A stretch of 64,000 bases of DNA from Actinoplanes sp. DH11 (lineage in GTDB: Bacteria; Actinomycetota; Actinomycetes; Mycobacteriales; Micromonosporaceae), in assembly GCF_020873875.1 (NCBI RefSeq), contig NZ_JAHWGU010000019.1:117844-181843 (forward strand). The letters are read 5' to 3'. A program made the translations under genes and the position numbers. The notes under the pieces are model-generated. The model did not search any database. It was not told the origin of the DNA and saw only the letters and a program-made list of their open reading frames with translations. Of this stretch, positions 41,044 through 50,565 are shown piece by piece; position 1 is the stretch's first letter, and the number at the start of each line of letters is the position of its first letter.

Positions 41044-41889
41044 TCACGCACCGGCGGGGGTTCGGGTCACCGCCGCGATCCACTCCGTCGCGGGCTCGGC
41101 CTGCTCGGTCATCACGGAGATGTGCCCGGCGCCGGGCACCAGCCGCAGCTCCGCGCCGGGGATCCGCCCGGCCAGCCAGGTGCTGTGCGCGGCGGGCACC
41201 ATCCGGTCGTCGGCGCCGTGCACGAGAAGCACCGGCGCGGTGATCGCGGCCGGGTCGAAGCCCCACGCGCCGACATAGGCGAGGTCGTCGTCGACGAGCG
41301 GTGCCGGGCCGTTCGCCTTCGCGGGCTCGACGACCGAGCCGAACCAGCCCCACACGCCTTCCAGCGCGGCCCAGTCGGCGGCGGTGAAGTCCACGTCGGT
41401 GACCGTCGGCGCGGCGGCGTACGCCTCCTTCGCCGCCCGCCCGGCGGCCGCGGCCCGCAGCGACGCCACACCCCCCGGCCCCATGCCGGCGAACCAGTCC
41501 AAGCCGTCCGCGGTGAACGGGGCGAGGCCGGCGACCGAGACGGCCGCGGTGACCCGGCCGGGCAGCAGAGCGGCGCAGGCCAGGGCGTGCGGACCGCCGC
41601 CGGACTGGCCGAGCACCGCGAACGAGCCGATGCCGAGCGCGTCCGCCACCGCCGCCGCGTCACCGGCTGCCGAGGCGACGTCCCGGCCCGGACGCGCCGT
41701 CGAGCCGCCGTAGCCGGGCCGGTCGTACCCCACGAACCGCAACCCCAGCCGGGCGGCCGCGGCGAACAACGGGGCCGGTGGGTGACCGATGTTCGGCGTC
41801 CCGTGATGCCACATCACCACCCGGTCGCCGTCGCCGTGCGTGTAGGCCCGCAGAACCCGGTCGTTCACCGTCACATCGGTCTCTATCAC
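41044..41889 (-). CDS. alpha/beta hydrolase
   Basis: 281 residues. Oxyanion region MWHHGTPNIGHP, nucleophile elbow VLGQSGGGPHALA (Ser in GQSGG), acid in LLVHGADDRMVP and His in VPGAGHISV. It resembles haloalkane-dehalogenase-like or lipase-type hydrolases; substrate unknown. The chosen GTG at 41889 follows TATCGT by six bases (leaderless); the ATG at 41928 would place a 24-base inverted repeat within the gene. No operon partner. Confidence 0.85.
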   Translation of the reverse strand: MIETDVTVNDRVLRAYTHGDGDRVVMWHHGTPNIGHPPAPLFAAAARLGLRFVGYDRPGYGGSTARPGRDVASAAGDAAAVADALGIGSFAVLGQSGGGPHALACAALLPGRVTAAVSVAGLAPFTADGLDWFAGMGPGGVASLRAAAAGRAAKEAYAAAPTVTDVDFTAADWAALEGVWGWFGSVVEPAKANGPAPLVDDDLAYVGAWGFDPAAITAPVLLVHGADDRMVPAAHSTWLAGRIPGAELRLVPGAGHISVMTEQAEPATEWIAAVTRTPAGA

Positions 41890-41904
41890 TCGATCACGAT
41901 AGAG
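41881..41904. promoter_or_regulatory. inverted repeat over the start of the alpha/beta hydrolase
   Basis: CTCTATC and GATAGAG, 7-base perfect arms around a 10-base spacer, covering the start codon and -10 region of the hydrolase. Spacing is right for a dimeric repressor (TetR/MarR/PadR class). Confidence 0.5.
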
Positions 41905-41971
41905 AATTGCCGGTGCACCACTCCACATTTCCGGGCGCCGCGCGCGTCACGAGGGGCGGAAGGGAGCACCC

Positions 41972-42472
41972 GTGACATTCGAGGAGTTTCTGAGCGCCCG
42001 GCTCGCCGCCCTGCTGCGGTACGCCACGGTGCTCGCCTGCGATGCCCACCTGGCCGAGGACATCGTGCAGGACGTCCTCGCGAAGGCGCAGTCGCGGTGG
42101 GACCGGATCGCGGCGGCGGACGTGCCCGAGGCGTACGTCAAACGCATGATCATCAACGAGCTGGCCTCGTGGCGGCGGCGCCGGGCCGCCCGGGTCGTGC
42201 CGCTGTCACACGAAGCCCTGGAGACCTTCGCCGCGCCGGCCGCGGACCCGCAGACGAACCTCGGCGAACGCGACGCCATGATCCGGCTGATCGCGCGGCT
42301 CCCGCTGCGGCAGCGCATCGTGATCGCGCTGCGGTTCTACGAAGGACTCGGTGACCAGGAGATCGCCGACCTGATCGGCTGCCGGCCGGCCACGGTCCGC
42401 AGCCACACCTCACGCGCGCTGGCCACCCTGCGCGCCGGCTTTCCCGCACAGACCACCCGGATCGGAGGCTGA
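41972..42472 (+). CDS. SigE-family RNA polymerase sigma factor
   Basis: 166 residues. Region 2 (LRYATVLACDAHLAEDIVQDVLAKAQSRW, VKRMIINELASWRRRR) and region 4 (LPLRQRIVIALRFYEGLGDQEIADLIGCRPATVRSHTSRAL) match the SigE-family ECF proteins abundant in actinobacteria. GTG start with GGAGCACCC upstream. The next gene begins three bases after its stop and encodes a single-span membrane protein, the usual position for an anti-sigma factor. Confidence 0.94.
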   Translation: MTFEEFLSARLAALLRYATVLACDAHLAEDIVQDVLAKAQSRWDRIAAADVPEAYVKRMIINELASWRRRRAARVVPLSHEALETFAAPAADPQTNLGERDAMIRLIARLPLRQRIVIALRFYEGLGDQEIADLIGCRPATVRSHTSRALATLRAGFPAQTTRIGG

Positions 42473-42475
42473 CCG

Positions 42476-43420
42476 GTGAACGACCAGACGATCAAGGACG
42501 CCCTCGAGGCGATCGCCGCCACGGCCGTCGCCCCGGAGCGGGTGCGCGCCCGCATCGACGCCCGGGCCCGGGCACACCGGCAACGGCGGGCGCTGCTGGC
42601 CGCCGCCGGGGTGGCCACGGTGACGACTGCGGTGGGCGTACCCCTGGCTCTGCGTGATCAACGCCCGACGCTGCCGTCCCCGGCGCAGCCGCCGGAGCCG
42701 GTGGCCGAGCCCCGGACGATGTCGTTGCTGTTCGCGCCGCAGTGGCTGCCGGACGGGGTGGCCGAACAGTTCCGGTCGGTCAAGTACGACACGGCGACCG
42801 GCGAGGTGCTCGGTGGCAGCCGGTCGTGGTACCCGGCAGGGGCGCCCTACTCGCTCGAGATCCCGAAGGGCAGCGTCACCCTGATGATCGACGAGCGGAT
42901 CGACGACGGCTCCGGCGAACCGGTGATGGTCGGCCCGGCACGCGGCACGCTGCGGGTGACCGACAGCGCGTGGGTCGAATGGCAGCCCGCGGGCGGGCCG
43001 GTCATGGTCGTCTCCGTCTACGGCACCGGCGACGACACCGCTAACGCGCTCCGGGTGGCCCGCTCGGTGGCCGCCACCGACGAGACCGCGACCGTCACCA
43101 TGCGGGCGCCGCTGGTGCCGCAGGCCTTCGACGGCCACACGCTGTTCGAGGTCTTCCCGGCCGCGGACGGCGGACGCCAGTCGCTGACCGTCGCCTCCGA
43201 CGACCTGCGCAACCACTTCGTCCTGCAGACGTCGCCGCCGGAGAGCGGACAGCCGTTCCAGTCCGTCGAACGCAACGGGATCATGGTGTACCTGCCCCGG
43301 GAGGTGCCCGGGGTCGAAGTGGTCGACGGTGGGGCGCGGCTCACCGACGACGAGGCCAGGGAGGTCCTGGAGCGGGTGGAGTGCCTGCCCCCGGACCTGT
43401 CCTGGGTCGGCGGTCGCTGA
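42476..43420 (+). CDS. single-span membrane protein, putative anti-sigma partner
   Basis: 314 residues: ~38 cytoplasmic residues with a basic helix (AHRQRRA), one membrane helix (ALLAAAGVATVTTAVGVPLAL), then a ~250-residue extracellular domain (MSLLFAPQWLPDGVAEQFRSV and a strand-rich remainder). No zinc anti-sigma HxxxCxxC motif is seen, so a ZAS-type mechanism is excluded. The position directly after a SigE-family sigma gene is the only functional clue. GTG start with CGGAGGCTGACC in front. Confidence 0.8.
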   Translation: MNDQTIKDALEAIAATAVAPERVRARIDARARAHRQRRALLAAAGVATVTTAVGVPLALRDQRPTLPSPAQPPEPVAEPRTMSLLFAPQWLPDGVAEQFRSVKYDTATGEVLGGSRSWYPAGAPYSLEIPKGSVTLMIDERIDDGSGEPVMVGPARGTLRVTDSAWVEWQPAGGPVMVVSVYGTGDDTANALRVARSVAATDETATVTMRAPLVPQAFDGHTLFEVFPAADGGRQSLTVASDDLRNHFVLQTSPPESGQPFQSVERNGIMVYLPREVPGVEVVDGGARLTDDEAREVLERVECLPPDLSWVGGR

Positions 43421-43453
43421 TCACTTCCGGTCCCTGATCACTCATGCCGCTGA

Positions 43454-44818
43454 TCAGGTCAGCTCCCGCACCGCCGCGTCGAAGATCTCGTGGTGGCGGG
43501 TGACGTCCGCGATCGACGTCTCCGGGCACATCAGGGCCATGTTGTGGAACGGGGTCAGCAGCACACCCCGGTTCGCCAGATAGACGTGCAGGAAGTCCTC
43601 CAGCTCGGCGTCCGCGCTGCGGGCCGACGCGGTGCCGTCGCGCGGCGCCGGGCTGGCGAACCGGTACTCCACCCGGGCGCCGAGGCGACTCACGGACCAC
43701 GGCAGCCCGTACCCCTCGATGATCTCGGCGATCCCGTCGGCGAAGGCCGACGCCGTCCTGATCATGTGATCGAACGCGGTCTCGGTGAGCACCTCCTGCA
43801 ACGTGGCCCGGGTCGCGGCCATCGACATCGGATTGCCGGCCAGCGTGCCACCGACCCCGCCCATGTCGACCAGGTCCAGATCACTGCGGCCGGTCAGGGC
43901 GTCCGCGAGCTCGCCGCTCAACCCGTACGCCCCCACCGGCACCCCGCCACCGATCGCCTTGCCGATCGTCACCACATCCGGCTCCAGGCCCCAGAACCGG
44001 GTCGCCCCGCCCGGCCCCGCCGAGAACGTGTGCGTCTCGTCGTTGATCAGATAGGTGCCGTACCGCCGGGTCAGCTCCCGCACCCCCGCCAGGTAGCCGT
44101 CCTCGGGCAGCACGATGCCGATGTTCGTCAGCGCCGGCTCCATCAGCACCGCCGCCACGTCGCCGTGCGCCAGCTCCCGCTCCAGGCCCGCCAGGTCGTT
44201 GAACTCGGCCACCCGGCTCGTCAGCGTCACGTCCACCGGCGCGCCGACGTTGCCCTCCCGGCTCACACCCCGCCCGTCCGGACCCACCACGATCAGCGAC
44301 TCGTCGACCGAACCGTGGTAGCAGTAGCTGTTCACCAGGATCTTCGGCCGGCCGGTGACCGCGCGCAGTAGCCTGATCGCCCACCGGTTCGCGTCCGTCG
44401 CGGTCAGCGCGAAACTCCACGCCGGCAACCCGAACCGGCGGGCCAGCTCGGCACCGGCGATCGCGGCGTCCTCGGTCGGCAGCATCGTGCTCAGCCCGCC
44501 CAGCTCGCCGATCCGGCGGGTCACCGCGTCCACCACGGCGGCCGGGGAATGGCCGGCCATCGCGCCGGTGTCACCGAGTGCGAAGTCGACGAACTCGTTG
44601 CCGTCGACGTCGGTGATCCGGTTGCCCCGGGCCCGCTCCAGGTAGATCGGGAAACCCGCCGCCGTCTTGTTCATCCACGTCATCGGGACGCGGCCGAACA
44701 GGTGGTCGGCGCCTTTGTACGCTTTCAACGAGGCCGGGTGCCGCTCGGCGAACGTGGCCCGTTCGTGCTCGGTCAGGGTGCGGAGACGAGCGCGATCAAT
44801 TCCGGAATCCGTCGACAT
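43454..44818 (-). CDS. class III aminotransferase, glutamate-1-semialdehyde mutase-like
   Basis: 454 residues. The PLP-lysine motif DVVTIGKAIGGGVPVGAYG, the substrate/cofactor motif FALTATDANRWAIRLLRAVTGR and YGTYLINDETHTFSAGPGG are those of fold-type I class III enzymes near glutamate-1-semialdehyde aminomutase. The N-terminus is longer than HemL. Substrate unknown. ACGCTA at 44825-44830 (TAGCGT on the coding strand) lies six bases from the ATG: leaderless. Confidence 0.92.
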   Translation of the reverse strand: MSTDSGIDRARLRTLTEHERATFAERHPASLKAYKGADHLFGRVPMTWMNKTAAGFPIYLERARGNRITDVDGNEFVDFALGDTGAMAGHSPAAVVDAVTRRIGELGGLSTMLPTEDAAIAGAELARRFGLPAWSFALTATDANRWAIRLLRAVTGRPKILVNSYCYHGSVDESLIVVGPDGRGVSREGNVGAPVDVTLTSRVAEFNDLAGLERELAHGDVAAVLMEPALTNIGIVLPEDGYLAGVRELTRRYGTYLINDETHTFSAGPGGATRFWGLEPDVVTIGKAIGGGVPVGAYGLSGELADALTGRSDLDLVDMGGVGGTLAGNPMSMAATRATLQEVLTETAFDHMIRTASAFADGIAEIIEGYGLPWSVSRLGARVEYRFASPAPRDGTASARSADAELEDFLHVYLANRGVLLTPFHNMALMCPETSIADVTRHHEIFDAAVRELT

Positions 44819-44824
44819 GGCGCG

Positions 44825-44830
44825 ACGCTA
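44825..44830 (-). promoter_or_regulatory. -10 box of a leaderless promoter
   Basis: TAGCGT on the minus strand six bases before the ATG of the aminotransferase. Confidence 0.55.
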
Positions 44831-44841
44831 CCAGTGAATCA

Positions 44842-47800
44842 TCACTCATCCGAGGTCCGGAGAACGGTAACCGTACGGCTGCGTCCGTCCGACACGTACA
44901 GCCGCAAACCGTCCGGCGAGATCGCGATCACCCGCGGGCTGTCACCCACCCCGACCGTGGACACCACCTTCGCCTGCTCCATGTCGACCACCGACAGATT
45001 GTCGGAGCCCTCGTTCACCACGTACGCGTGCTTGCCGTCCGTCGAGGTCATCACCGCCTGCGGCTCCCGCCCGACCGGGATCTGCCTGATCCGCCGCAAC
45101 GTCGACGTATCGAAGATCTCCACCCGGTCCAGGTCGTAGTTCGTGACGATCAGCTTCGAGCCGTCCGGCGTCAGCGCGATCGCGTGCGGCGACCGGCCCA
45201 CCTTGATGTTGCGCCGCACGATCCGGTCCGACGTGTTCACCACCGAGATCTGACTGGACTCGTGGTTCGCCGTGTACGCCGTGCCGCCGTCCGGCGAGAA
45301 CGTCACCCAGTGCGGGTTCGGCGGCACCGAGATCCGGCCCGACTCGGTCAGCGACTCGTCGTCGTAGATCTCCACCCGCGCCGCGTTGTGGATCGGCAAC
45401 CACACCTGCCCGTCCGGCGCCACCGCCGGCTCGAACGGCCGCGGACCCGTCCGGATCGTCTTCACCAGCGAACGCTTCGCGGTGTCGATCACGGCCAGTC
45501 CGTTACCGGTGAAATCGTTCTCGAACAGCGAGACGTACAGCCGCGCGCCGTCCTGGCTCACCGCCAGGAACCGCGGCGTGTTCGGCACCTTCACCGCCAC
45601 GATGTCCCGGCTGGCGACATCGATGAAGTGCACGTCCTTCGAGTTCTGGTCGGCCACGAAGACCGTCTTGTTGTCCGGCGAGACGGCCACGCCCTCCGGC
45701 TCCTGCCCCAGCTGGAACCGGTCCACCACCACCGGCTTCGCCAGCGACACCGGAACCTCCGCAGCCGGCGGCCCGCCCGTCGGGTCCTCCGCCGCACCGC
45801 TCTGCGCCGGAGCGGCCTGCTGCTGCTGTTGCTGCGCCGGCGGCGTCGCCGGATCGTCACCCGACCTGAACAGCCGCACCCCGAGATAGCTGCCCGCCGC
45901 CAGCAGAACCACCGCGAGCAGGATCGCGAGCGCCTTGCCGGCCCGGCGGTTCGGCGGCGGGTCATTCCGGGGGTACGGGTCATCGCCGCGCCCCGGCGGT
46001 GGCGGCGACCCCGGGTACGCCGTTCCCGGCCGCGCTGTTCCCGGCTGCGCTGCTCCCGGTTGCGCCGTCCCCCGCACGGTGGCTGGGTAGGCGGCCGCCG
46101 GGCTCGCCGGCCAGTCGTTGGTGGACTGCCAGCCGCCGTCCGCGGGGGAGGCCGGCCAGGTGGAGACGCGCGGCGGCGGGTTGGGCTGGCCCCAGGGGTC
46201 GGACGAGGTGCCCGGCCACTGCTGGTGGGGCGGGGTCTGGCGCGGAGCCTGGGTGCCGGCGGCCCACGGATCTTCCGCGGCGGGCTGCTGGGGGCCGGGC
46301 TGCTGCGGGCCGGGCTGCTGGGGGCCGGGCTGCTGGTAGCCGGGCTGCTGGTAGCCGGGCTGTTGGTGGACGCCGATCTGTTGCTGGAATCCGGGCTGTT
46401 GCCGCGGGTCGGGCTGCTGCGGGTCGCCGGGTCCCTGCGGGGCGCCGGGCCGGGGGGCTCCCGAGGTGGGCGTGCTGCTCTGCCAAGGAGCCGCCGGTGC
46501 CCCCGAGGTGGGCGTTGCCCCCGGCCACGGTTCGGCGGGTGCGCCGGACGCCGGTGTGGTTCCCGGCCACGGCCCGGAAGCGGCCGCGGCGCCGGGCCAC
46601 GGTTGCGGCGGCGCCCCTGACGTGGGCGTTGTTCCCGGCCAGGGCTCATGCGGTGCGCCGGACGTCGGTGCGGCACCCGGCGACGGCGGGCCGGACGCAG
46701 GAGCTGGCGCGCCGGAGGCCGGCGCGCCGGAGGCCGGCGCGGCTGCCGGCCAGTAGGCGCCGGTAGCGGTGCCCGGGCCGGGCCACTGTGCCGTCGACGT
46801 CTCTGCCGGCGGCGTGACCGGTGCTGCGGAGGCCGGTGTGGTGCCGGGCCACCGCGTCGGCGTCGCCTCTTCCGGCGGGGTGACGGGTGCTGCCGGAGCT
46901 TGGCCGGTGCCCGCCCACGGCGGGGTTGCGGGTGCTGCCGGAGCGGGGCCGGCGCCCGCCCACGGCGGGGTGACGGGTGCTGCCGGAGTCGGGCCGGTGC
47001 CCGCCCACGGGTCGTCGGAGCCGGGGCCTGCCCCGGACCAGCCGCTGCTGGGAGCCCCGGAAGCCGGGGCCACCGACCACGGCCGGGTGGCCGGTTCCGG
47101 CGGTCGGGCCGCATCCGGGCCCCCGGCGTTCTGGTTCGTGGTGTTGCCGCTACGGGCGGGCGGTGTCAGCCACGGGTCGCCGGCCACGCCGTGATGGCTG
47201 GGGCCGGGCCACGGGTGCGGCGGCGTTGTGTCGTCCGGGTCGCTGCCTGCCGCGTAGGGCGCCTGGCCCGCGGTGTCGGTGGGTCGGCCCGCGGCGGCAG
47301 AGGCCTGGCCCGCAGCGTCGGCGGTCTGCCCTGCGGTGGCGGTCTGTTCCGGGGCGGTGTCCGGGGTTGGTGCTTCGGTGGCGGGGCCGGCGGCGGGTTG
47401 CTGGGTTCGCAGCCACGCCGCCCCGGCGACCGAACCGCTCGGCCAGGAACCGGCGGCACTCCACCCCTGATAGCGGTCGGCCCGCGAGGCTTCGTCAGCA
47501 GTTTCCGGATCGGATCCACCGCTGGTCGCGTCAGGCTGGCCGGAATCCGTACGCCGCTCGCCCTCCGACCGGGCACTCGCCGCCCAGTCGCCGAACCCGG
47601 CCGCGGACGAACCAGACCGCCCGGCCCGCGTACGTTCGCTGTCGGTGTCCTCCGGCTCTGTCACCGCATCCTCCCCGGTGCGCGCGGGCGGGGCCGTTCC
47701 GGCGCCCTCGACCCGTGCACGCGGAACTTCTCCTGCGCCTGAAATGTCGCCATCATCCTGTGCGCCGACTTCCGGTGGCTGAGTGGTGGACCCGTCGCCG

Positions 47801-50346
47801 GGCCGCGCCGCCGGATAGGCCACCGAGTCGCCGGGTGGCTGCTCGGACGCGGTCGGCTGCTCGGGCGTGACCGATGGGTCGAGCGTGGCCGGGTGGTCGG
47901 GCCCATCCGAGGGCTCCCGCACATCCAACCGGCCATGTCCGTCCGGCTGACCCTCCGCGCCCGGCCGGCCCTCCGGGTCCGGCCGGCCCTCCGTGCCTGG
48001 CTGGCTTTGGGCGCCTGGCTTGCTCCGCGCGGGTTGCTCGCCTTGCGTCGCCAAGGGCTCTGGCGTTCCCGGGCGGCCGGATTCTTCTGGCGCCTGCGGG
48101 ACGCTTGGTGCTCCGGGGGCGGCAGAGGCGTCGTGCGGGCTGTGGGCGTCCGGCGGCTCGGGGGCATTCGGGCGGCCGTGCGTCTCCGGCGGCTGGGGCG
48201 CGTCCGGTTTGTCGGGCGCGCCCGGCCATCCGGTGCCGCTCTGCTCTTGCCGTTGTCCAGGCATCGGCCCGCCGTGTTCCGCCGATCCTCGGCCCGTACC
48301 ACCAGGTCCAGCCCCTGCCGGACCACCTGGGATGGGCGCGGGGGCGCCACTCGCGGGCGCCTCGTTCCACGCTACGGCGGAGGGGGTGGGCGCGTTGGGC
48401 GTACCCGATGGGTTGTCGCCCTCTGCCACAACCGGGTCGCGAGGTTTCGGCGTGGCCGTCCAGCCGAAGCCGCCGCCTGCCGGGCTGGGCCAGCCACCGC
48501 CCGAAGCCCTGGCCGGGGCTGCTGCGCCGCCTGACGGGGGAGCCGGTGGCGGCACCTCGTCCGGGGTGTGTGCGCTGCCGGATGCCGGATCGGGGGCGGG
48601 AACCTGCTGGTCGCCTGCCGTGTGAGCTGACGTCGGGGTGGCGTCCGGCGACGCATTCGGCGGCTGCGGCACGGTCCCGGCGGGGTTGGGCTGCTGCGGG
48701 AGGGCACCGGCAGGACTCGACTGCTGCGGGGCTTCCACCGCTGAAGCTGGGAAGTGCTGGCCATGGGACGGGAAGCCGGGGGAGTGCGGGCCGTCGGGCG
48801 GCGAGCCAGGGGAGTGCGGGCCGTCGGACGTAGAACCGGAGGTGTGCGGGCCGGCCGACGGCGAAGCGGGCGGGCGGGGGTCATCGACAGCCTCAGGGCT
48901 GCCCGGCGGAGGGGTGAACGGCGCGGCGCTCGTCGGGGAAGCGGAAAGGCCGTGGGGAGGCGGCGCCGGGAAGCCGGCGGCCGGCGGGGCCTGCGTCGCC
49001 GGACCTGCCGGCAGCGGGATCGCCGGGCCAGGCAGACGCATGGCGCCCAGCTGCGCCTCGGCAGGTTGAGCGCCGGCAGGTTGAGCCGGAGCAGGCTGAG
49101 CGGGGCCCGGCTGAGCGGCGCCCAGCTGCGCGGGGCCGGGCTGGGCGGGGATCTGCGGCGGGGTGCTTGGCCCCGCGGGCAGGGCGGGGGCTGACCAACC
49201 CGCGTCGGGCAGGGCCGGCGCGGATCCGTTCTGCCAGCCGCCGGTGGACTCCCGGTCCGCCGTGACCTCGCCGGTGACGACGAGCCGGGCTGTTCCGGCC
49301 GGGCCGTCCAGGGTGACCGTGCCCTGCAGGGGGCCTGTGGCCGGGAACCAGGAGACCTTCAGCACGCTGCCCTCGAGCCGGGCGTGCAGGCCTTCGACGG
49401 AGGTGGTCACGGCCGAGGCGACCGTCAGCGGGGGGCCCTGGACCGGGACACCGGCGGTCAGCTGGCGGGTGCCGGGCGGGACGCGGCCGAAGTCCAGGGA
49501 GGGTTCGGTGAAGCGTACCGATGTGCGTCGCAACGCGGCCGCCGCCGCTGCCGCCACCCGGCCCTCGCCGGTGGTCATGCGCCGCAGCGTCTCGCGGGCC
49601 TCGACCGCGCGGGTCAGGTCGGCGCTGGTGGACGCGACGGCGAGCTGGGCGATCATCGTCATCTGGTCGCTGCCGGGGCGGCGGATGCGGGATAGGTACG
49701 GCTGGCGGCCGGAACCGAACACCCACCGGCGCACGTTGGGGTCGCGTTCCTGCAGGTGGTCGTGGAGTTCGTCGATGCTGACGAAGCCGTCCCGGTCGCG
49801 GTCGGCGGCGCCGTTGCGGATGCCGTCCACGATCATGCCGGCGAAGGTGGGCGGTTCCGCGCGGGCTGTCGTCGCGATGACCACGCGGCTCTGCCACTCG
49901 GCCGGCCGCGCCGCGCGGAAGTGGTGGCCGGCGTCGACCGGGCCGCCGGTACGCCCGTCGAGCAGCACCACCGCCTGGCCGGCCCGGCTGCGCTGCATCA
50001 TCACGGCGAGCTGCGCGACGTCGATCGCGGTCTCGGCCGGGCGGGCCATCGCCGTGTCCGAGCCGGCCAGGTGGAGGCCGCCGCCCGGACCGGTCAGCAT
50101 GATCCCGCGGAAGTAGAGGAGGACCAGGTCGTCCTCGTCCCGCCCGTCGAACAGTGACGTGATCCGCGCATGCGTCCCGGCCGCGCCCGCGTCGTGCAGG
50201 AACGCCACCTCGAACCCGCCCAGCCCGCCGTCGCCGAGCGTCTCGGCGAGCGCGGGCACGTCGGCGGACGGCACCGCGAACCTGCTCAGAACAGGATCGT
50301 CCTGGTGCTCGACGGTCACCACCACTGCCAGTCGTCGGCCGCTCAT
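44842..50346 (-). CDS. giant fusion: inactive caspase fold, proline-rich stalk, membrane helix, YVTN beta-propeller
   Basis: 1,834 residues. Residues ~1-235 have the layout of bacterial caspase-like (peptidase C14) modules, including a Ca-binding-type loop DRDRDGFVSIDEL (~181-193) and FGSGRQPYLSRI. The catalytic His position (normally FSGHG) reads YFRGIM (~77-83) and the Cys position (normally LLDCC) reads LLDGRTGG (~126), so both dyad residues are lost. A beta-sandwich of Hydin/ASH type follows (~280-370), then ~1,100 residues of low-complexity Pro/Ala/Gly, a membrane helix (~1467-1490, LAILLAVVLLAAGSYLGVRLF) and a six- or seven-bladed YVTN-type propeller (~1520-1834) with repeated VAVSPDNKTVFVAD-like strands. 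It likely spans the membrane with the caspase fold inside and the propeller outside. Confidence 0.88.
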   Translation of the reverse strand: MSGRRLAVVVTVEHQDDPVLSRFAVPSADVPALAETLGDGGLGGFEVAFLHDAGAAGTHARITSLFDGRDEDDLVLLYFRGIMLTGPGGGLHLAGSDTAMARPAETAIDVAQLAVMMQRSRAGQAVVLLDGRTGGPVDAGHHFRAARPAEWQSRVVIATTARAEPPTFAGMIVDGIRNGAADRDRDGFVSIDELHDHLQERDPNVRRWVFGSGRQPYLSRIRRPGSDQMTMIAQLAVASTSADLTRAVEARETLRRMTTGEGRVAAAAAAALRRTSVRFTEPSLDFGRVPPGTRQLTAGVPVQGPPLTVASAVTTSVEGLHARLEGSVLKVSWFPATGPLQGTVTLDGPAGTARLVVTGEVTADRESTGGWQNGSAPALPDAGWSAPALPAGPSTPPQIPAQPGPAQLGAAQPGPAQPAPAQPAGAQPAEAQLGAMRLPGPAIPLPAGPATQAPPAAGFPAPPPHGLSASPTSAAPFTPPPGSPEAVDDPRPPASPSAGPHTSGSTSDGPHSPGSPPDGPHSPGFPSHGQHFPASAVEAPQQSSPAGALPQQPNPAGTVPQPPNASPDATPTSAHTAGDQQVPAPDPASGSAHTPDEVPPPAPPSGGAAAPARASGGGWPSPAGGGFGWTATPKPRDPVVAEGDNPSGTPNAPTPSAVAWNEAPASGAPAPIPGGPAGAGPGGTGRGSAEHGGPMPGQRQEQSGTGWPGAPDKPDAPQPPETHGRPNAPEPPDAHSPHDASAAPGAPSVPQAPEESGRPGTPEPLATQGEQPARSKPGAQSQPGTEGRPDPEGRPGAEGQPDGHGRLDVREPSDGPDHPATLDPSVTPEQPTASEQPPGDSVAYPAARPGDGSTTQPPEVGAQDDGDISGAGEVPRARVEGAGTAPPARTGEDAVTEPEDTDSERTRAGRSGSSAAGFGDWAASARSEGERRTDSGQPDATSGGSDPETADEASRADRYQGWSAAGSWPSGSVAGAAWLRTQQPAAGPATEAPTPDTAPEQTATAGQTADAAGQASAAAGRPTDTAGQAPYAAGSDPDDTTPPHPWPGPSHHGVAGDPWLTPPARSGNTTNQNAGGPDAARPPEPATRPWSVAPASGAPSSGWSGAGPGSDDPWAGTGPTPAAPVTPPWAGAGPAPAAPATPPWAGTGQAPAAPVTPPEEATPTRWPGTTPASAAPVTPPAETSTAQWPGPGTATGAYWPAAAPASGAPASGAPAPASGPPSPGAAPTSGAPHEPWPGTTPTSGAPPQPWPGAAAASGPWPGTTPASGAPAEPWPGATPTSGAPAAPWQSSTPTSGAPRPGAPQGPGDPQQPDPRQQPGFQQQIGVHQQPGYQQPGYQQPGPQQPGPQQPGPQQPAAEDPWAAGTQAPRQTPPHQQWPGTSSDPWGQPNPPPRVSTWPASPADGGWQSTNDWPASPAAAYPATVRGTAQPGAAQPGTARPGTAYPGSPPPPGRGDDPYPRNDPPPNRRAGKALAILLAVVLLAAGSYLGVRLFRSGDDPATPPAQQQQQQAAPAQSGAAEDPTGGPPAAEVPVSLAKPVVVDRFQLGQEPEGVAVSPDNKTVFVADQNSKDVHFIDVASRDIVAVKVPNTPRFLAVSQDGARLYVSLFENDFTGNGLAVIDTAKRSLVKTIRTGPRPFEPAVAPDGQVWLPIHNAARVEIYDDESLTESGRISVPPNPHWVTFSPDGGTAYTANHESSQISVVNTSDRIVRRNIKVGRSPHAIALTPDGSKLIVTNYDLDRVEIFDTSTLRRIRQIPVGREPQAVMTSTDGKHAYVVNEGSDNLSVVDMEQAKVVSTVGVGDSPRVIAISPDGLRLYVSDGRSRTVTVLRTSDE

Positions 50347-50565
50347 CGCATCACCCTTCGTCCATGGTGCGATGCGCGAGGCCGCCAGGAAAGCCCCTGA
50401 TGATTACGAACCGCCATCCACCCGCGACACAGCGTTGTTGATCTCGGGGTGGTGGCAGGCGTCAGGTCCGCGATCTACCAGGGATGATGTTGCTTTTGGT
50501 CCGCCTTCCGAGCGGACTTCCCGATTCACTGGATTCAGTGGATCTGGCACGCTGACGGATATTTG
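50347..50565. other. intergenic region
   Basis: No gene or hairpin recognised. It must hold the promoter of the giant fusion gene on the minus strand. Confidence 0.4.

Noticed and set aside
45980..48840. Several long plus-strand frames opposite the giant gene's stalk
   Set aside because: They arise from the Pro/Ala/Gly-rich low-complexity sequence, which is free of stops in all frames; only the minus frame joins recognisable domains at both ends.
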